Shown here: piece by piece, positions 53,480 to 62,878 of the stretch
Position numbering within the stretch: the first letter of the stretch is position 1
Layout: every line of letters starts with the position of its first letter
Assembly: GCF_900129755.1 (NCBI RefSeq)
Contig: NZ_FQWT01000004.1
Location: 1 to 64,000 of the forward strand
DNA: 64,000 nt
DNA from: Chryseobacterium oranimense
GTDB lineage: Bacteria > Bacteroidota > Bacteroidia > Flavobacteriales > Weeksellaceae
Reading direction: 5' to 3'
Notes under the pieces: model-generated
The model's database searches: none
What the model saw: only the letters and a program-made list of their open reading frames with translations
Told to the model about the DNA's origin: nothing
Position numbers and translations under genes: made by a program

Positions 53480-53965
53480 ATGAAATACTTGCCATTTGAG
53501 CGTATTACGTACAAAACGAACTTATCTGAACAGGAAGTTTTAACAAGACTTTCCGGCTTTGTTGAACCTAAAAAATTTGGTTTAGGAAGGAATCCAATAA
53601 AGGAATATGAAGGATCTGTGAATAGTAACAGTTTTGAAATAAGCAGAGTTATTCAATACAGAAATTCCTTTCTCCCTAAAATAAATGGAATCATTCAAAA
53701 AAATAACTATGAGACAGAAATACAGGTAACCATGAAGTTGGATTTGTTTGTATTAATTTTTCTAATATTTTGGTGTTCAATCACAGCTAGTGTTTTTATC
53801 ATGATAAGTTTAACGGAGAAAAAAATATCGATAGAATTTTTCATGTCTTTGTTAATGCTGGTATTTGTTTATATCATGACAATGCTCTGCTTCAAATTTG
53901 AAAGTAAAAAATCTAAAGAATTTCTGAAGAAAAGCTTTGAAGCTGAGATAATAAAAAATAGTTAG
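53480..53965 (+). CDS. Hypothetical membrane protein
   Basis: A 161-aa protein with a cytoplasmic N-terminal half (YLPFERITYKTNLSEQEVLTRL, IQYRNSFLPKINGII) and two membrane segments (LDLFVLIFLIFWCSITASVF and FFMSLLMLVFVYIMTMLCF). No family recognised. Encoded 6 bp downstream of the broken FAD oxidoreductase gene, so probably transcribed with it. Confidence 0.65.
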   Translation: MKYLPFERITYKTNLSEQEVLTRLSGFVEPKKFGLGRNPIKEYEGSVNSNSFEISRVIQYRNSFLPKINGIIQKNNYETEIQVTMKLDLFVLIFLIFWCSITASVFIMISLTEKKISIEFFMSLLMLVFVYIMTMLCFKFESKKSKEFLKKSFEAEIIKNS

Positions 53966-54030
53966 ATTTTTCATTAAACCCGAAACCTGAAAACTCGAAA
54001 CTCAAAACACTTCACTCTAAAAGAATTCCG

Positions 54031-54038
54031 TATTTTTG
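54031..54038 (+). promoter_or_regulatory. Candidate prfB -7 element
   Basis: TATTTTTG (TAnnTTTG), 16 nt before the GTG start of prfB. No clear TTG box. Confidence 0.45.
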
Positions 54039-54054
54039 TATAAAATAAAAATTC

Positions 54055-55167
54055 GTGATCAACAACGACCAGATAAAAGAAGTACAGGCCAGAATCGGCG
54101 ACTTATATAAATACCTTCAGATCGAAAAAAAGAAGATAGAAATAGCCAATGATGATGAAAAAACCGCTGCTCCGGAATTTTGGGATAATCCAAAAGAAGC
54201 AGAGGTATTTCTGAAGCAGCTCCGTTCCAAAAAGAAATGGGTAGAAGATTATGAAGAAATCAGTACCCAGTTTGAAGATCTGCAGGTGCTGGCAGAATTT
54301 GCCAAAGAAGATCCCGACTCTGAAAAAGAGCTGGATGAAACATTCCCACAGCTTGTAGAGAAAATAGAAGACCTTGAATTTAAAAACATGCTTTCCAATG
54401 AGGGCGACGAACTTTCTGCGGTGCTTCAGATCACTGCGGGAGCAGGAGGTACGGAAAGCTGCGACTGGGCATCCATGTTAATGAGAATGTATACCATGTG
54501 GGCGGAAAAACAAGGGTATAAAATTCGTGAGCTCAACTATCAGGAGGGCGATGTAGCCGGAGTAAAAACCGTTACCCTGGAAATTGATGGTGAATATGCT
54601 TTCGGATATCTGAAAGGAGAGAACGGAGTACACAGGCTGGTGAGAATTTCACCTTTTGACAGTAATGCCAAACGACATACCAGCTTCGTTTCAGTATATG
54701 TTTATCCGTTGGTGGATGATACTATTGAAATCAACATCAATCCTGCCGACATTTCATTTGAAACCATGAGATCTTCCGGAGCCGGTGGACAGAACGTTAA
54801 CAAGGTAGAAACCGCCGTACGTCTTCGCCACGCACCGACCGGAATTATCATTGAAAACTCCGAATCCCGTTCTCAGCTTCAAAATAAAGAGAAAGCCATG
54901 CAGCTTCTTCGTTCAAGACTCTATGAAATGGAGCTTGAAGCCCGTATGAAAGCCAGAAACGAGATAGAAGCCAACAAAATGAAAATAGAGTGGGGAAGCC
55001 AGATCAGAAACTATGTGATGCATCCTTATAAACTGGTAAAAGACGTCCGCTCTGCTTACGAAACTTCAGATGTGGATTCTGTGATGAACGGAAATATCAC
55101 ACCATTCCTGAAAGCCTTTCTGATGGCCGATGGAACTGCAGTTTCAGACGATGATATGGACTTGTAA
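54055..55167 (+). CDS. prfB: Peptide chain release factor 2
   Basis: A 370-aa release factor recognising UAA and UGA. The anticodon-like tripeptide SPF ([16 protein letters not shown]) and the catalytic [17 protein letters not shown] are intact. Many bacteria need a programmed +1 frameshift near codon 25; here the equivalent region ([12 protein letters not shown]) is in one continuous frame with no internal TGA. The start is GTG at 54055 ([17 protein letters not shown]), as no ATG suits. It is expressed alone from a nearby TATTTTTG box. Confidence 0.95.
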   Translation: MINNDQIKEVQARIGDLYKYLQIEKKKIEIANDDEKTAAPEFWDNPKEAEVFLKQLRSKKKWVEDYEEISTQFEDLQVLAEFAKEDPDSEKELDETFPQLVEKIEDLEFKNMLSNEGDELSAVLQITAGAGGTESCDWASMLMRMYTMWAEKQGYKIRELNYQEGDVAGVKTVTLEIDGEYAFGYLKGENGVHRLVRISPFDSNAKRHTSFVSVYVYPLVDDTIEININPADISFETMRSSGAGGQNVNKVETAVRLRHAPTGIIIENSESRSQLQNKEKAMQLLRSRLYEMELEARMKARNEIEANKMKIEWGSQIRNYVMHPYKLVKDVRSAYETSDVDSVMNGNITPFLKAFLMADGTAVSDDDMDL

Positions 55168-55254
55168 AATATCATGCCCGGATTTTAGTTAAAAACTTAT
55201 AATTAATTTTTGTTTCAGACTTTTTACGCTTATTTTTGTTGTTAATCGTTATAT

Positions 55255-55950
55255 ATGGAAGATTTCAATAGCTGGAAGGATTTACTGAATCCCGAGTTTT
55301 ATATTAAAATGGGTGGGTTCTGGCTTATTTTATTTATTATTTTTGCAGAAACAGGCCTTTTTGTAGGATTTTTCCTGCCGGGTGACTCATTATTGTTTGT
55401 GTCGGGTATTTACGCCGTTGAAATCATCAAAGAGACTTTTGGCTCCACCGGGAGCGATTTCTTAGATACCACTATTCTTGCTTCGTGTGTAGCGCTTGCT
55501 GCCATTATAGGAAACGAAATAGGTTATTATTTTGGAGTGAAAACAGGTCCTGCTTTATACAAGAAGCAAGACACAATGCTTTTCAAGAAAAAATATCTTT
55601 ATCAGGCTCATGATTTTTTTGAAAAACATGGGGCGTTGGCCATCATTATGGCCAGATTTTTACCGGTGGTAAGAACATTTACTCCTATTGTTGCCGGGAT
55701 TGTAAAAATGGATAAAAAAGAGTTTTTAAGAGATAACATTATCGGAGCAGTGCTTTGGTCATTTATCCTGATCTTTGCAGGGCATTATCTGGACAAACTT
55801 TTCCAGGAGCAGTTCGGCATCAATTTAAAAGAAAAGCTGGAACTGATTATCATTGTAATTGTTCTGATCACAACACTTCCTGTAATTATCAAATTTGTTT
55901 TTGGTAAAAAAGAAGATTTTTCAAAATACGAGGACAAAGATTCTGAATAA
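55255..55950 (+). CDS. DedA-family membrane protein
   Basis: A 231-aa inner-membrane protein. Family motifs are FAETGLFVGFFLPGDSLLFVSG, GNEIGYYFGVKTG, FEKHGALAIIMARFLPVVRT (the conserved RFLPxxRT with its Arg) and GAVLWSFILIFAGHYLD. DedA proteins are thought to flip lipids such as undecaprenyl phosphate or phosphatidylethanolamine and to affect envelope and pH homeostasis. Ends with a charged tail. It follows prfB by 87 bp and closes with a terminator. Confidence 0.92.
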   Translation: MEDFNSWKDLLNPEFYIKMGGFWLILFIIFAETGLFVGFFLPGDSLLFVSGIYAVEIIKETFGSTGSDFLDTTILASCVALAAIIGNEIGYYFGVKTGPALYKKQDTMLFKKKYLYQAHDFFEKHGALAIIMARFLPVVRTFTPIVAGIVKMDKKEFLRDNIIGAVLWSFILIFAGHYLDKLFQEQFGINLKEKLELIIIVIVLITTLPVIIKFVFGKKEDFSKYEDKDSE

Positions 55951-55971
55951 GAAAAATACTGAAAAATATAG

Positions 55972-56000
55972 ATAACCTGCTTTCCTGCAGGTTATTTTTT
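55972..56000 (+). terminator. Terminator after the DedA gene
   Basis: ATAACCTGC / GCAGGTTAT stem, 6-nt loop, T-run. Its right arm covers the stop codon of the convergent hydrolase gene. Confidence 0.85.
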
Positions 56001-56861
56001 TACCCATTCAAGAATATTCGGGTAGATGATGCTGTCTCTTTTTTTCTTGCTGAAAAACCGTGGAGCATGACCCGTTCTTTTCATAAACACGAGTTTGTGA
56101 GGTACATTCTGCTTTGTAAGTGCAGAATCCATAGAAAGGCCCTGATGCTGGTTGACAAGAAAATCATTATTTCCCTGAAACAGTAACGTGGGAACATTGG
56201 ATATATTGGCGATCGGACTTGCTTCTTTAAAGGCTTCAGATACATTTTTACGGTTAAATTTCGTTCCTACCACTTTCTGGAATGTTGGAGAAGTATATTT
56301 TGAATAAAATGAATTCAGGTATTCCGGGCTGTAAAAATCTGTAGGGCCGCTCATGGAAACAATCTTTTTGATCTGTTCGGGATGTTTGTAGCCGTAGAGC
56401 AGGGCTAAATGCCCGCCTGCACTTTCTCCCAGAAGAATATAATTGTCCGGCTGAAGTTCTGCTTTTTCGGCCAGAGAATTAAATTTATTAATTGCCAATC
56501 CGATATCTTCCAGCTGCTGTTTATAAGTGATGCCTTTCCGTTTAGATACCAGTCTGTAATTCATATTGATACTGGGAATCTTATTTTCAAACAGCATTTT
56601 CTGGACCTTGATCATATGTTCCTTTTTTCCGAGAGTCCAGGCGCCTCCGTGTACGATAAGAACTACAGGAGCGTCTTGTGCATAATCCAGCGGAAGAAAA
56701 ACATCCATTTTCTGTCTTTTATGTTCCCCGTATTTTAAATTGTATATTTTCTGCTGGCCGCCGGTACCTACCCAGACCCTGAACTTTGTATTGCATGACT
56801 GCATCAGGAAACTGAGGCATCCTACAACAAAAAAATGGTATCTGAGAATTAGCTTTTTCAT
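55992..56861 (-). CDS. Alpha/beta-hydrolase lipoprotein (BD-FAE-like esterase)
   Basis: A 289-aa exported esterase. The N-terminal hydrophobic segment ends LMQSC with lipobox Cys23. The hydrolase has HGGAW (oxyanion hole, from His71), GESAGG (Ser147), the acid in FQGNNDFLV and the final His in RTGHAPRF. This is the pattern of carbohydrate acetyl-esterase/feruloyl-esterase-like lipases (BD-FAE) and hormone-sensitive-lipase relatives. Substrate unknown. It lies downstream of the serine hydrolase on the same strand with 73 bp between them. Confidence 0.85.
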   Translation of the reverse strand: MKKLILRYHFFVVGCLSFLMQSCNTKFRVWVGTGGQQKIYNLKYGEHKRQKMDVFLPLDYAQDAPVVLIVHGGAWTLGKKEHMIKVQKMLFENKIPSINMNYRLVSKRKGITYKQQLEDIGLAINKFNSLAEKAELQPDNYILLGESAGGHLALLYGYKHPEQIKKIVSMSGPTDFYSPEYLNSFYSKYTSPTFQKVVGTKFNRKNVSEAFKEASPIANISNVPTLLFQGNNDFLVNQHQGLSMDSALTKQNVPHKLVFMKRTGHAPRFFSKKKRDSIIYPNILEWVKK

Positions 56862-56934
56862 TAATTAAATGTAAATAAAAATTACAGCATAAAAGATTTT
56901 TGAAGAATGATGTTTGACAGTTTCAAGGTCTTTA

Positions 56935-58323
56935 TTACAGCTTTTCAGCTGTTTGGGATGAAAGTCCTTTTTTTATCGTAACGATATTTTTTTCTCCTTT
57001 TTTCAGAGTAAAAGTGATCTCAGCATCATCATCGGCAACGAAAAAGACATCCTCCTTTTCAGCCAGCATCCTCACTTTAGGATCATTATTATTCTGAATA
57101 AAAAGTTGTCCGTTTTCATATAGAATATGGATGATTTTATTTTCCGGCAGGGCATAGTCGCCTGCGTACCTTTTAAGCAATGAAGCGTCAAGCGTTACTT
57201 CTTTTTTAGGCTTTGGAAGATCGAAAGGCTGATCTAAAAGTGCGGCTAAAATTGTATTGCCGGCCTTCTCAAGCTTTTTGCTGGTAATATTGTTGAGTAA
57301 TATAATGCAGATGTCATCTTCTGGAAGCATTGCCAGGTAACTTGTTGCTCCTTCAATATTCCCTCCGTGATTGATCACTTTTTTTCCGTAAAGATCATCA
57401 ATAAACCAGCCGTAACCATAACCGCTCAGAAAAGGTGTGGTCATTTTTCTGAATGATTCTTTCGAAACAATTTTATAGTTTTTGAGCCCCTGATAATATT
57501 TGTACAGGTCTTCAGCAGTAGTGTAGATCTGTCCGGCCGGGCCGGTTAATTCAGGATTCCATATCTCCGTTTTTTCATGCTTTGTTTTTGACAGGTATGA
57601 ATAAGGAACTGTTTTATATGGACTTTTCAGTGCTAAATAATCAAAGCCTGTATGACTCATTTTTAACGGATCTAAAATAATTTTTCTTACAGCATCTTCA
57701 TAAGAAAGTCCTGTAACTTTTTCAATAATGATCCCAAGCAAGATGTATCCGGAATTGGTATAGGAAAACTGGGTGCTTGGCTCGAAATCTAAAGGTTCAT
57801 CTTTAAAAAAGGAGAGTTCCCTGCTTTCGGTAATGCTTTCTTTGGTATGAAGCAGCCGGAAGTATTCTTTATTGCGTAATGGTTCATAAATTCCTGATGT
57901 ATGGGTAAGCAGGTTCTCAATGGTAATTTCATTTCCCCTGGGATAATCTGCAATGAATTTGGAGACAGGATCTTTTACAGAGAGTTTTCCTTCTTCGCTA
58001 AGCTTTACAATAACCAATGCAGTGAAAGATTTGGTTAAAGAAGCAATCTGATAAATACTTTCATTTCTGCTTGGGATCTTATTTTCTGCATCTTGCCAGC
58101 CATAAGACTTTTCGAATAAGGTTGTATTGTGATAGTGAATCAAAGCGGTTCCGTTGAACTTATTCACATTTGCATATGCCCTGATGATGCTGTCTGTTTC
58201 CTTTTTTTTCCTTTCTACACTCTCTCTTTCTGTAGTCGGTTTATTTTGTGCTTTGAAAGGAGAACAGAATGCACAGAATATAAAAGTTATACCTAAAATT
58301 AGTACATGGGACTTATTGAGCAT
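56935..58323 (-). CDS. Beta-lactamase-fold serine hydrolase
   Basis: A 462-aa exported protein with a signal peptide (VLILGITFIFCAFCSPFKAQ). The class C/penicillin-binding fold has SLTK (catalytic Ser and Lys), YTNSGY (the YxN motif), and HGGNIEGATS in place of KTG. The C-terminal 130 residues (KRYAGDYALPENKIIHILY onward) form the small beta domain found in many such hydrolases. This family includes D-aminopeptidases and esterases as well as beta-lactamases, so drug resistance should not be assumed. First of two leftward hydrolase genes. Confidence 0.87.
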   Translation of the reverse strand: MLNKSHVLILGITFIFCAFCSPFKAQNKPTTERESVERKKKETDSIIRAYANVNKFNGTALIHYHNTTLFEKSYGWQDAENKIPSRNESIYQIASLTKSFTALVIVKLSEEGKLSVKDPVSKFIADYPRGNEITIENLLTHTSGIYEPLRNKEYFRLLHTKESITESRELSFFKDEPLDFEPSTQFSYTNSGYILLGIIIEKVTGLSYEDAVRKIILDPLKMSHTGFDYLALKSPYKTVPYSYLSKTKHEKTEIWNPELTGPAGQIYTTAEDLYKYYQGLKNYKIVSKESFRKMTTPFLSGYGYGWFIDDLYGKKVINHGGNIEGATSYLAMLPEDDICIILLNNITSKKLEKAGNTILAALLDQPFDLPKPKKEVTLDASLLKRYAGDYALPENKIIHILYENGQLFIQNNNDPKVRMLAEKEDVFFVADDDAEITFTLKKGEKNIVTIKKGLSSQTAEKL

Positions 58324-58483
58324 GATTATTGTTTTAAAACAGAGTAAAAGTAAGCAGAGTTTTTACAAATAGTACGTTCATTGGCAGAAAATATTTAAAA
58401 TTAATATACAGAATCAAATAAAAACAGATTTTAATAATTATTTTTGCCCGACTTAACATATATTAAAAAAATATTAAAATAAT

Positions 58484-59383
58484 ATGGCATCTGGTTTTTT
58501 TGCAATTTTAGATGATATCGCAGCACTGATGGATGATGTGGCTGTTACAAGTAAAATAGCGACACAGAAAACAGCAGGTATCCTTGGCGATGATCTGGCA
58601 GTAAATGCAGAGAAGGCTACAGGTTTTCTTTCTTCAAGGGAAATCCCGGTCTTATGGGCCATTACAAAAGGATCTTTTATCAATAAACTCATTATTCTTC
58701 CTGTCGTATTTCTTCTCAACTGGCTCTATGCTCCGGCGATCAACTATGTCTTGATTCTGGGAGGGTTATATCTGTCTTTTGAAGGGGTTGAAAAAATCAT
58801 AGAATTTCTTTTCCACCGTGACAAAGAAGGTCATGAAGTAGTGGAAGAAATTATAGAAGATGAAAGAAGTGATGAGGAAATAGAAAAAGCGAAGGTAAAA
58901 TCAGCCATTACCACAGATTTTATTTTATCCATTGAGATCGTCATCATTGCCTTAGGAACAGTTTTGGAAGAAAGCCACCCTTTCATTACACAGATTTTGG
59001 TAACGAGTCTTGTTGCCTTTATAGCCACAGTGGGAGTTTACGGTATAGTTGCTTTGATCGTAAGAATGGATGATGCAGGTTTTAAATTAATCAAAAAAAG
59101 TAACGACAAAGGCTTCTTTGGAAAGCTCGGCCATTTATTGGTAAAAGCATTGCCTATTGTAATTAAGGCTTTGGGAGTTATCGGCACGATTGCTCTAATT
59201 ATGGTTGCCGGTGGTATTTTTGCTCACAGAGTAGAATTTCTTCACCATGTTTTGCCTTCCTGGTCTTCTAACGAAATCCTTACTATTTTAAAAGAAATCA
59301 TTCTTGGACTTGCAGGAGGTTTATTTGCTGTTGCCCTTTTTACAATGGGAAAAGGTGTTGTTTCTTTGGTAAAAAAGAAATAG
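58484..59383 (+). CDS. DUF808 membrane protein (YedI-like)
   Basis: A 299-aa membrane protein. The N-terminus MASGFFAILDDIAALMDDVA and the motif TAGILGDDLAVNAEKATGF identify DUF808 (E. coli YedI). Several hydrophobic segments follow (LIILPVVFLLNWLYAPAI, FILSIEIVIIALGTVLEE, ILVTSLVAFIATVGVYGIVA, VIGTIALIMVAGGIF, IILGLAGGLFAVALF). Function unknown. Monocistronic with a very strong hairpin downstream. Confidence 0.9.
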   Translation: MASGFFAILDDIAALMDDVAVTSKIATQKTAGILGDDLAVNAEKATGFLSSREIPVLWAITKGSFINKLIILPVVFLLNWLYAPAINYVLILGGLYLSFEGVEKIIEFLFHRDKEGHEVVEEIIEDERSDEEIEKAKVKSAITTDFILSIEIVIIALGTVLEESHPFITQILVTSLVAFIATVGVYGIVALIVRMDDAGFKLIKKSNDKGFFGKLGHLLVKALPIVIKALGVIGTIALIMVAGGIFAHRVEFLHHVLPSWSSNEILTILKEIILGLAGGLFAVALFTMGKGVVSLVKKK

Positions 59384-59397
59384 AACTAGAATATATA

Positions 59398-59448
59398 TTT
59401 TAAAAGTTTCGGCGCGGCTTCGTAGAAGCCGCGCCGAAACTTTTAAAA
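59398..59448. terminator. 24-bp perfect hairpin after the DUF808 gene
   Basis: TTTTAAAAGTTTCGGCGCGG then CTTC pairs perfectly with its complement across a GTA loop. It is flanked by A/T on both sides, so it could end transcription in both directions. The GC-rich core resembles the hairpin at 36981. Confidence 0.85.
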
Positions 59449-59455
59449 ACAAAAA

Positions 59456-59475
59456 AGAGGCTTTTTTAAGCCTCT
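59456..59475 (-). terminator. dnaJ terminator
   Basis: AGAGGCTT / AAGCCTCT with a 4-nt loop. The minus-strand 3' side is a T-run (complement of AAAAA at 59451). It ends 8 bp from the dnaJ stop. Confidence 0.85.
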
Positions 59476-59482
59476 AAATATT

Positions 59483-60601
59483 TTAATTGAATAAATCCTT
59501 TACTTTATCAAAAAAAGTTTTTTCTTTTCCGGAAGGTTCTGCAACCATTTCTCCGCTTGACATCTGCTTTTCAAAGAAATCTTTTTGTTCTTTAGTCAGC
59601 TTCTGAGGAGTCCATACATTAATGTGGATGAACATATCACCTTTTCCATAGCTGTCGATGCTTGGAAGACCCTTTCCTGCCAGTCTGAGGATCTTTCCGG
59701 ACTGAGTTCCCGGGTCAACGGTAATTTTCACTTTTCCGCCTACTGTAGGAACTTCTTTTTTAGTTCCTAAAGCTGCTTCTGCAAAAGAAACATATAATTC
59801 CTGGTGAAGATTATCGCCTTCTCTCTTGATCGTTTTATCTACTTCCTCTTCAATGATCACCAATAAATCTCCCGGAATTCCGCCGAAAGGTGCATCATTT
59901 CCTTTTCCTCTTACATTAAGCTGGATGCCGTCCCTTGCTCCTGCCGGAATATTGATGGAAATTTCTTCCTCATCCTTGATTAGTCCCTGTGCATTAGCGC
60001 CTGCAGGAATTTTATCTGCAACTTTCCCGATTCCCTGGCAGGTACCGCAGGTAGTCTGAGTCTGCATCTGTCCGAACATTGTGTTCATCACTTTAAGCTG
60101 AACACCAGAACCGTTACATGTAGGACACACTTTTGAGGTGGCACCTTCTGCCATTTTCATTTTCTTAACTTTGATGGTTTTCTGGGTTCCGTTCACCATT
60201 TCTTCAAGATTCAGCTTAATTCTGATTCTCAAATTGGAGCCCTTCACCTGCTGGCGTCCTCCGCCATTTCCACCAAAGCCTCCGAAGCCTCCGCCAAAAA
60301 TATCTCCAAACTGGCTGAAAATATCTTCCATGTTCATTCCTCCGCCGAAGCCTCCGCCTCCGAAACCTCCGTTACCACCCATTCCGGCATGGCCAAACTG
60401 GTCGTATCTTGCACGTTTCTGATCGTCGCTCAGTACTTCATAGGCTTCTGCAGCTTCCTTGAATTTTTCCTCAGCATCCTTATCTCCCGGGTTTTTATCC
60501 GGGTGATATTTGATGGCCATTTTACGGTATGCTTTTTTTATCTCGTCGGAAGATGCAGATTTACTGATCTCAAGAACTTCGTAATAATCTCTTTTTGACA
60601 T
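59483..60601 (-). CDS. dnaJ: Chaperone DnaJ with a reduced zinc-finger domain
   Basis: A 372-aa Hsp40 co-chaperone. The J domain has HPD at 33-35, then a long Gly/Phe-rich linker (about 75-120), the zinc domain and the client-binding beta domains with a C-terminal dimer helix. Canonical DnaJ has four CxxCxGxG repeats; here only two are found, CPTCNGSG and CGTCQGIG. By position and context ([14 protein letters not shown]) these are repeats 2 and 3, which make zinc site II; repeats 1 and 4, which make site I, are absent. It follows grpE on the same strand with about 105 bp between them. Confidence 0.95.
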   Translation of the reverse strand: MSKRDYYEVLEISKSASSDEIKKAYRKMAIKYHPDKNPGDKDAEEKFKEAAEAYEVLSDDQKRARYDQFGHAGMGGNGGFGGGGFGGGMNMEDIFSQFGDIFGGGFGGFGGNGGGRQQVKGSNLRIRIKLNLEEMVNGTQKTIKVKKMKMAEGATSKVCPTCNGSGVQLKVMNTMFGQMQTQTTCGTCQGIGKVADKIPAGANAQGLIKDEEEISINIPAGARDGIQLNVRGKGNDAPFGGIPGDLLVIIEEEVDKTIKREGDNLHQELYVSFAEAALGTKKEVPTVGGKVKITVDPGTQSGKILRLAGKGLPSIDSYGKGDMFIHINVWTPQKLTKEQKDFFEKQMSSGEMVAEPSGKEKTFFDKVKDLFN

Positions 60602-60706
60602 ATTGATTATAATTGATTATTGATAAATGATAATTGAAGCCTATTGCTTATGGTTTGAAACCTGCTGTCAATCAATTATCTCTCATCATTTATCATTTAT
60701 TTACTA

Positions 60707-61243
60707 TTAGTTTCCTGTTACTACTTTTGCAAAACGGATCACTTTATCGTTCAAAGTGTATCCTGTTTCAATAACATCTACGATTTTGCCTTTCAGATCT
60801 TCAGATGGCGCAGGAATCTGGGTAATAGCTTCATGATAATCTACATTGAATGCATCACCTGCATTTACCTCCATCGCTTTTAACCCTTTTTCAGTAAGTC
60901 TGTTCTTGAATTTCTGATAGATAAGCTCTACTCCCTGAAGGTCCGATGCATTGCCGTTTTTAGCAATTTCTTTTAAAGCTCTTTCAAAATCATCTAAAAT
61001 TCCAAGCATAGAGATCATCAGATCCTGGTTGGCATATTGGAAGAATTCCATCTTCTCTTTTGCCGTTCTTTTTTTATAATTTTCGAATTCAGCGTATAAT
61101 CTGATGTAACGGTCTTTTTCTTCTGCCAAAAGTTCCTCTGCAGAAGGTTTTGCTGTCACACTTTCTTCAGATGCCGCTTCGTTCTGAATGTTGTTTTCTT
61201 CCTGATTATTGATGCTTTCTTCGTTAATATCCTGATTTTCCAT
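60707..61243 (-). CDS. grpE: Nucleotide exchange factor GrpE
   Basis: A 178-aa DnaK nucleotide-exchange factor. An acidic disordered N-terminus of about 35 residues (NEESINNQEENNIQNEAAS) is followed by the long coiled-coil dimer helix (YIRLYAEFENYKKRTAKEKM) and the beta domain (MEVNAGDAFNVDYHEAI, VIETGYTLNDKVIRFAKVVT). Encoded upstream of dnaJ; dnaK is not in the window. Confidence 0.95.
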   Translation of the reverse strand: MENQDINEESINNQEENNIQNEAASEESVTAKPSAEELLAEEKDRYIRLYAEFENYKKRTAKEKMEFFQYANQDLMISMLGILDDFERALKEIAKNGNASDLQGVELIYQKFKNRLTEKGLKAMEVNAGDAFNVDYHEAITQIPAPSEDLKGKIVDVIETGYTLNDKVIRFAKVVTGN

Positions 61244-61432
61244 AATTCAATATTTATTTAAAGAATTGTTTGACAAAGAACCTGCCAAATACAAAAAATG
61301 GACATTAAGGCAGAAAAAGGAATAGAGAATGAGCTGTGAACGGTCAATTTTGCTATGAAGCAAATAGTGAATTGTTGGGCTTAGAAATTAAACTTTGACG
61401 ATTCACTATTGACATTATTTTTTCTCACATTT

Positions 61433-62764
61433 CTATCCTGTAAATGTTTGGTAAAGCAGGTAAAGGTTTAGAATAATGATAATAACAGAAATAATCCAGA
61501 CTGCTATTTTTAGCAAGGGTTTGTTCACAAATTCTCCCATTTTGGCCTTGTCGTTGGTAAACATAACTAAAGGCACAACTGCAAAACTCAGCTGCATGGA
61601 TAAAATGACCTGACTTAAAACCAATAAATCAGTTGTTCCCTTTTCGCCATAGAGGATCGTAACTATTAAAGCGGGAATTACGGCAATCAGTCTTGTAATT
61701 AATCTTCTGAGCCATGGTTTTAGCCGTATATTAAGGAAGCCTTCCATCACAATCTGTCCCGCAAGGGTTCCTGTAAGTGTGGAATTTTGTCCTGATGCCA
61801 ATAAAGCAATGGCAAAAGCAATACTTGCCATAGAAGCTCCCAATATGGGGGTAAGCATTTTGTAGGCATCGTGAATATCTGCCACATTTTTATTCCCGGT
61901 AGTATGGAAGGTTGCCGCCGCCAGAATAAGAATAGCTGCATTAATAAAGAAAGCCAGCATTAGCGATACTGTGCTGTCGATCGTTGCAAATTTTATGGCT
62001 TCTTTTTTCCCTTCTTTGTCTCTTGGATAATCCCTTGTCTGAACTATGCTGCTGTGGAGGTATAAATTATGAGGCATAACGGTAGCGCCCAGAATTCCGA
62101 TCGCAATATAAAGCATTGCCGGATTTTGAATGATTTCTTTTTGAGGTACCAGCCCGCCAATAATTTCATTAAAGGCCGGCTGTGAAATGACAATTTCATA
62201 GATAAAGCATGCAAGAATGATAAAAATAAGTCCGCCGACAATACTTTCTATCCACCTGAAGCCCTTGGCCTGAAGTAAGAGAATGATCAGAACATCTACA
62301 GTCGTTATCACAATTCCCCAGGTTAAAGGAATATGAAAAAGAAGATTCAATGCTATGGCAGAACCAATTACCTCGGCGAGGTCACAGGCTGCAATGGCTA
62401 TTTCACAGAATATCCATAAAATAAAATTGGTGGTAGGACTAAAATGGTCACGGCAGGCCTGTGCAAGATCCCTTTCCGCAACAACACCTAACTTTACAGA
62501 TAAATGCTGTAAAACCATCGCAAAAATATTTGAAATAAGGATTACCGAAAGGAGGGTATACCCAAACTGTGCTCCACCCGCAATATCCGTTGCCCAGTTT
62601 CCCGGATCCATGTATCCAACGGCAATCATCAGCCCCGGCCCTGCAAAGGCTAGGTATTTTCTCCAAAATGGAGCATTTCGGGGAACTTTTATAGAGGAAT
62701 ATACCTCAGAGAGGGAATGGGATGTTTTATCTTTACGCCAGGCGTTATTTAATTTTAAATTCAT
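61433..62764 (-). CDS. mntH: Nramp-family divalent metal transporter
   Basis: A 443-aa proton-coupled Mn2+/Fe2+ importer with 11 or so membrane segments. Metal-binding DPGN (GYMDPGNWATDIAGG) in segment 1 and MPHNLYLHSS in segment 6 are intact; TGTLAGQIVMEGFLNI is also conserved. The start is at 62764; the first 30 residues are cytoplasmic. Monocistronic. No Fur or MntR operator could be recognised by eye in the upstream 110 bp. Confidence 0.92.
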   Translation of the reverse strand: MNLKLNNAWRKDKTSHSLSEVYSSIKVPRNAPFWRKYLAFAGPGLMIAVGYMDPGNWATDIAGGAQFGYTLLSVILISNIFAMVLQHLSVKLGVVAERDLAQACRDHFSPTTNFILWIFCEIAIAACDLAEVIGSAIALNLLFHIPLTWGIVITTVDVLIILLLQAKGFRWIESIVGGLIFIILACFIYEIVISQPAFNEIIGGLVPQKEIIQNPAMLYIAIGILGATVMPHNLYLHSSIVQTRDYPRDKEGKKEAIKFATIDSTVSLMLAFFINAAILILAAATFHTTGNKNVADIHDAYKMLTPILGASMASIAFAIALLASGQNSTLTGTLAGQIVMEGFLNIRLKPWLRRLITRLIAVIPALIVTILYGEKGTTDLLVLSQVILSMQLSFAVVPLVMFTNDKAKMGEFVNKPLLKIAVWIISVIIIILNLYLLYQTFTG

Positions 62765-62830
62765 AAATGTTAGAAATGACTAACAAATTTAATTAAATAA
62801 ATATAAATATGAAAGTCAGGAAATAAAAAA

Positions 62831-62854
62831 ATCCCGGAAACTAGTTTCCGGGAT
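62831..62854 (-). terminator. Terminator of the OmpA-like gene
   Basis: ATCCCGGAAA / TTTCCGGGAT stem with a CTAG loop; the minus-strand 3' side is T-rich. Confidence 0.88.
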
Positions 62855-62878
62855 CGTATTTTTAAAGATTCTAAAGAT

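Noticed and set aside
56935-58323. A beta-lactamase resistance gene
   Set aside because: The fold is right but the family is broad and the KTG motif is replaced; no resistance claim can be made.
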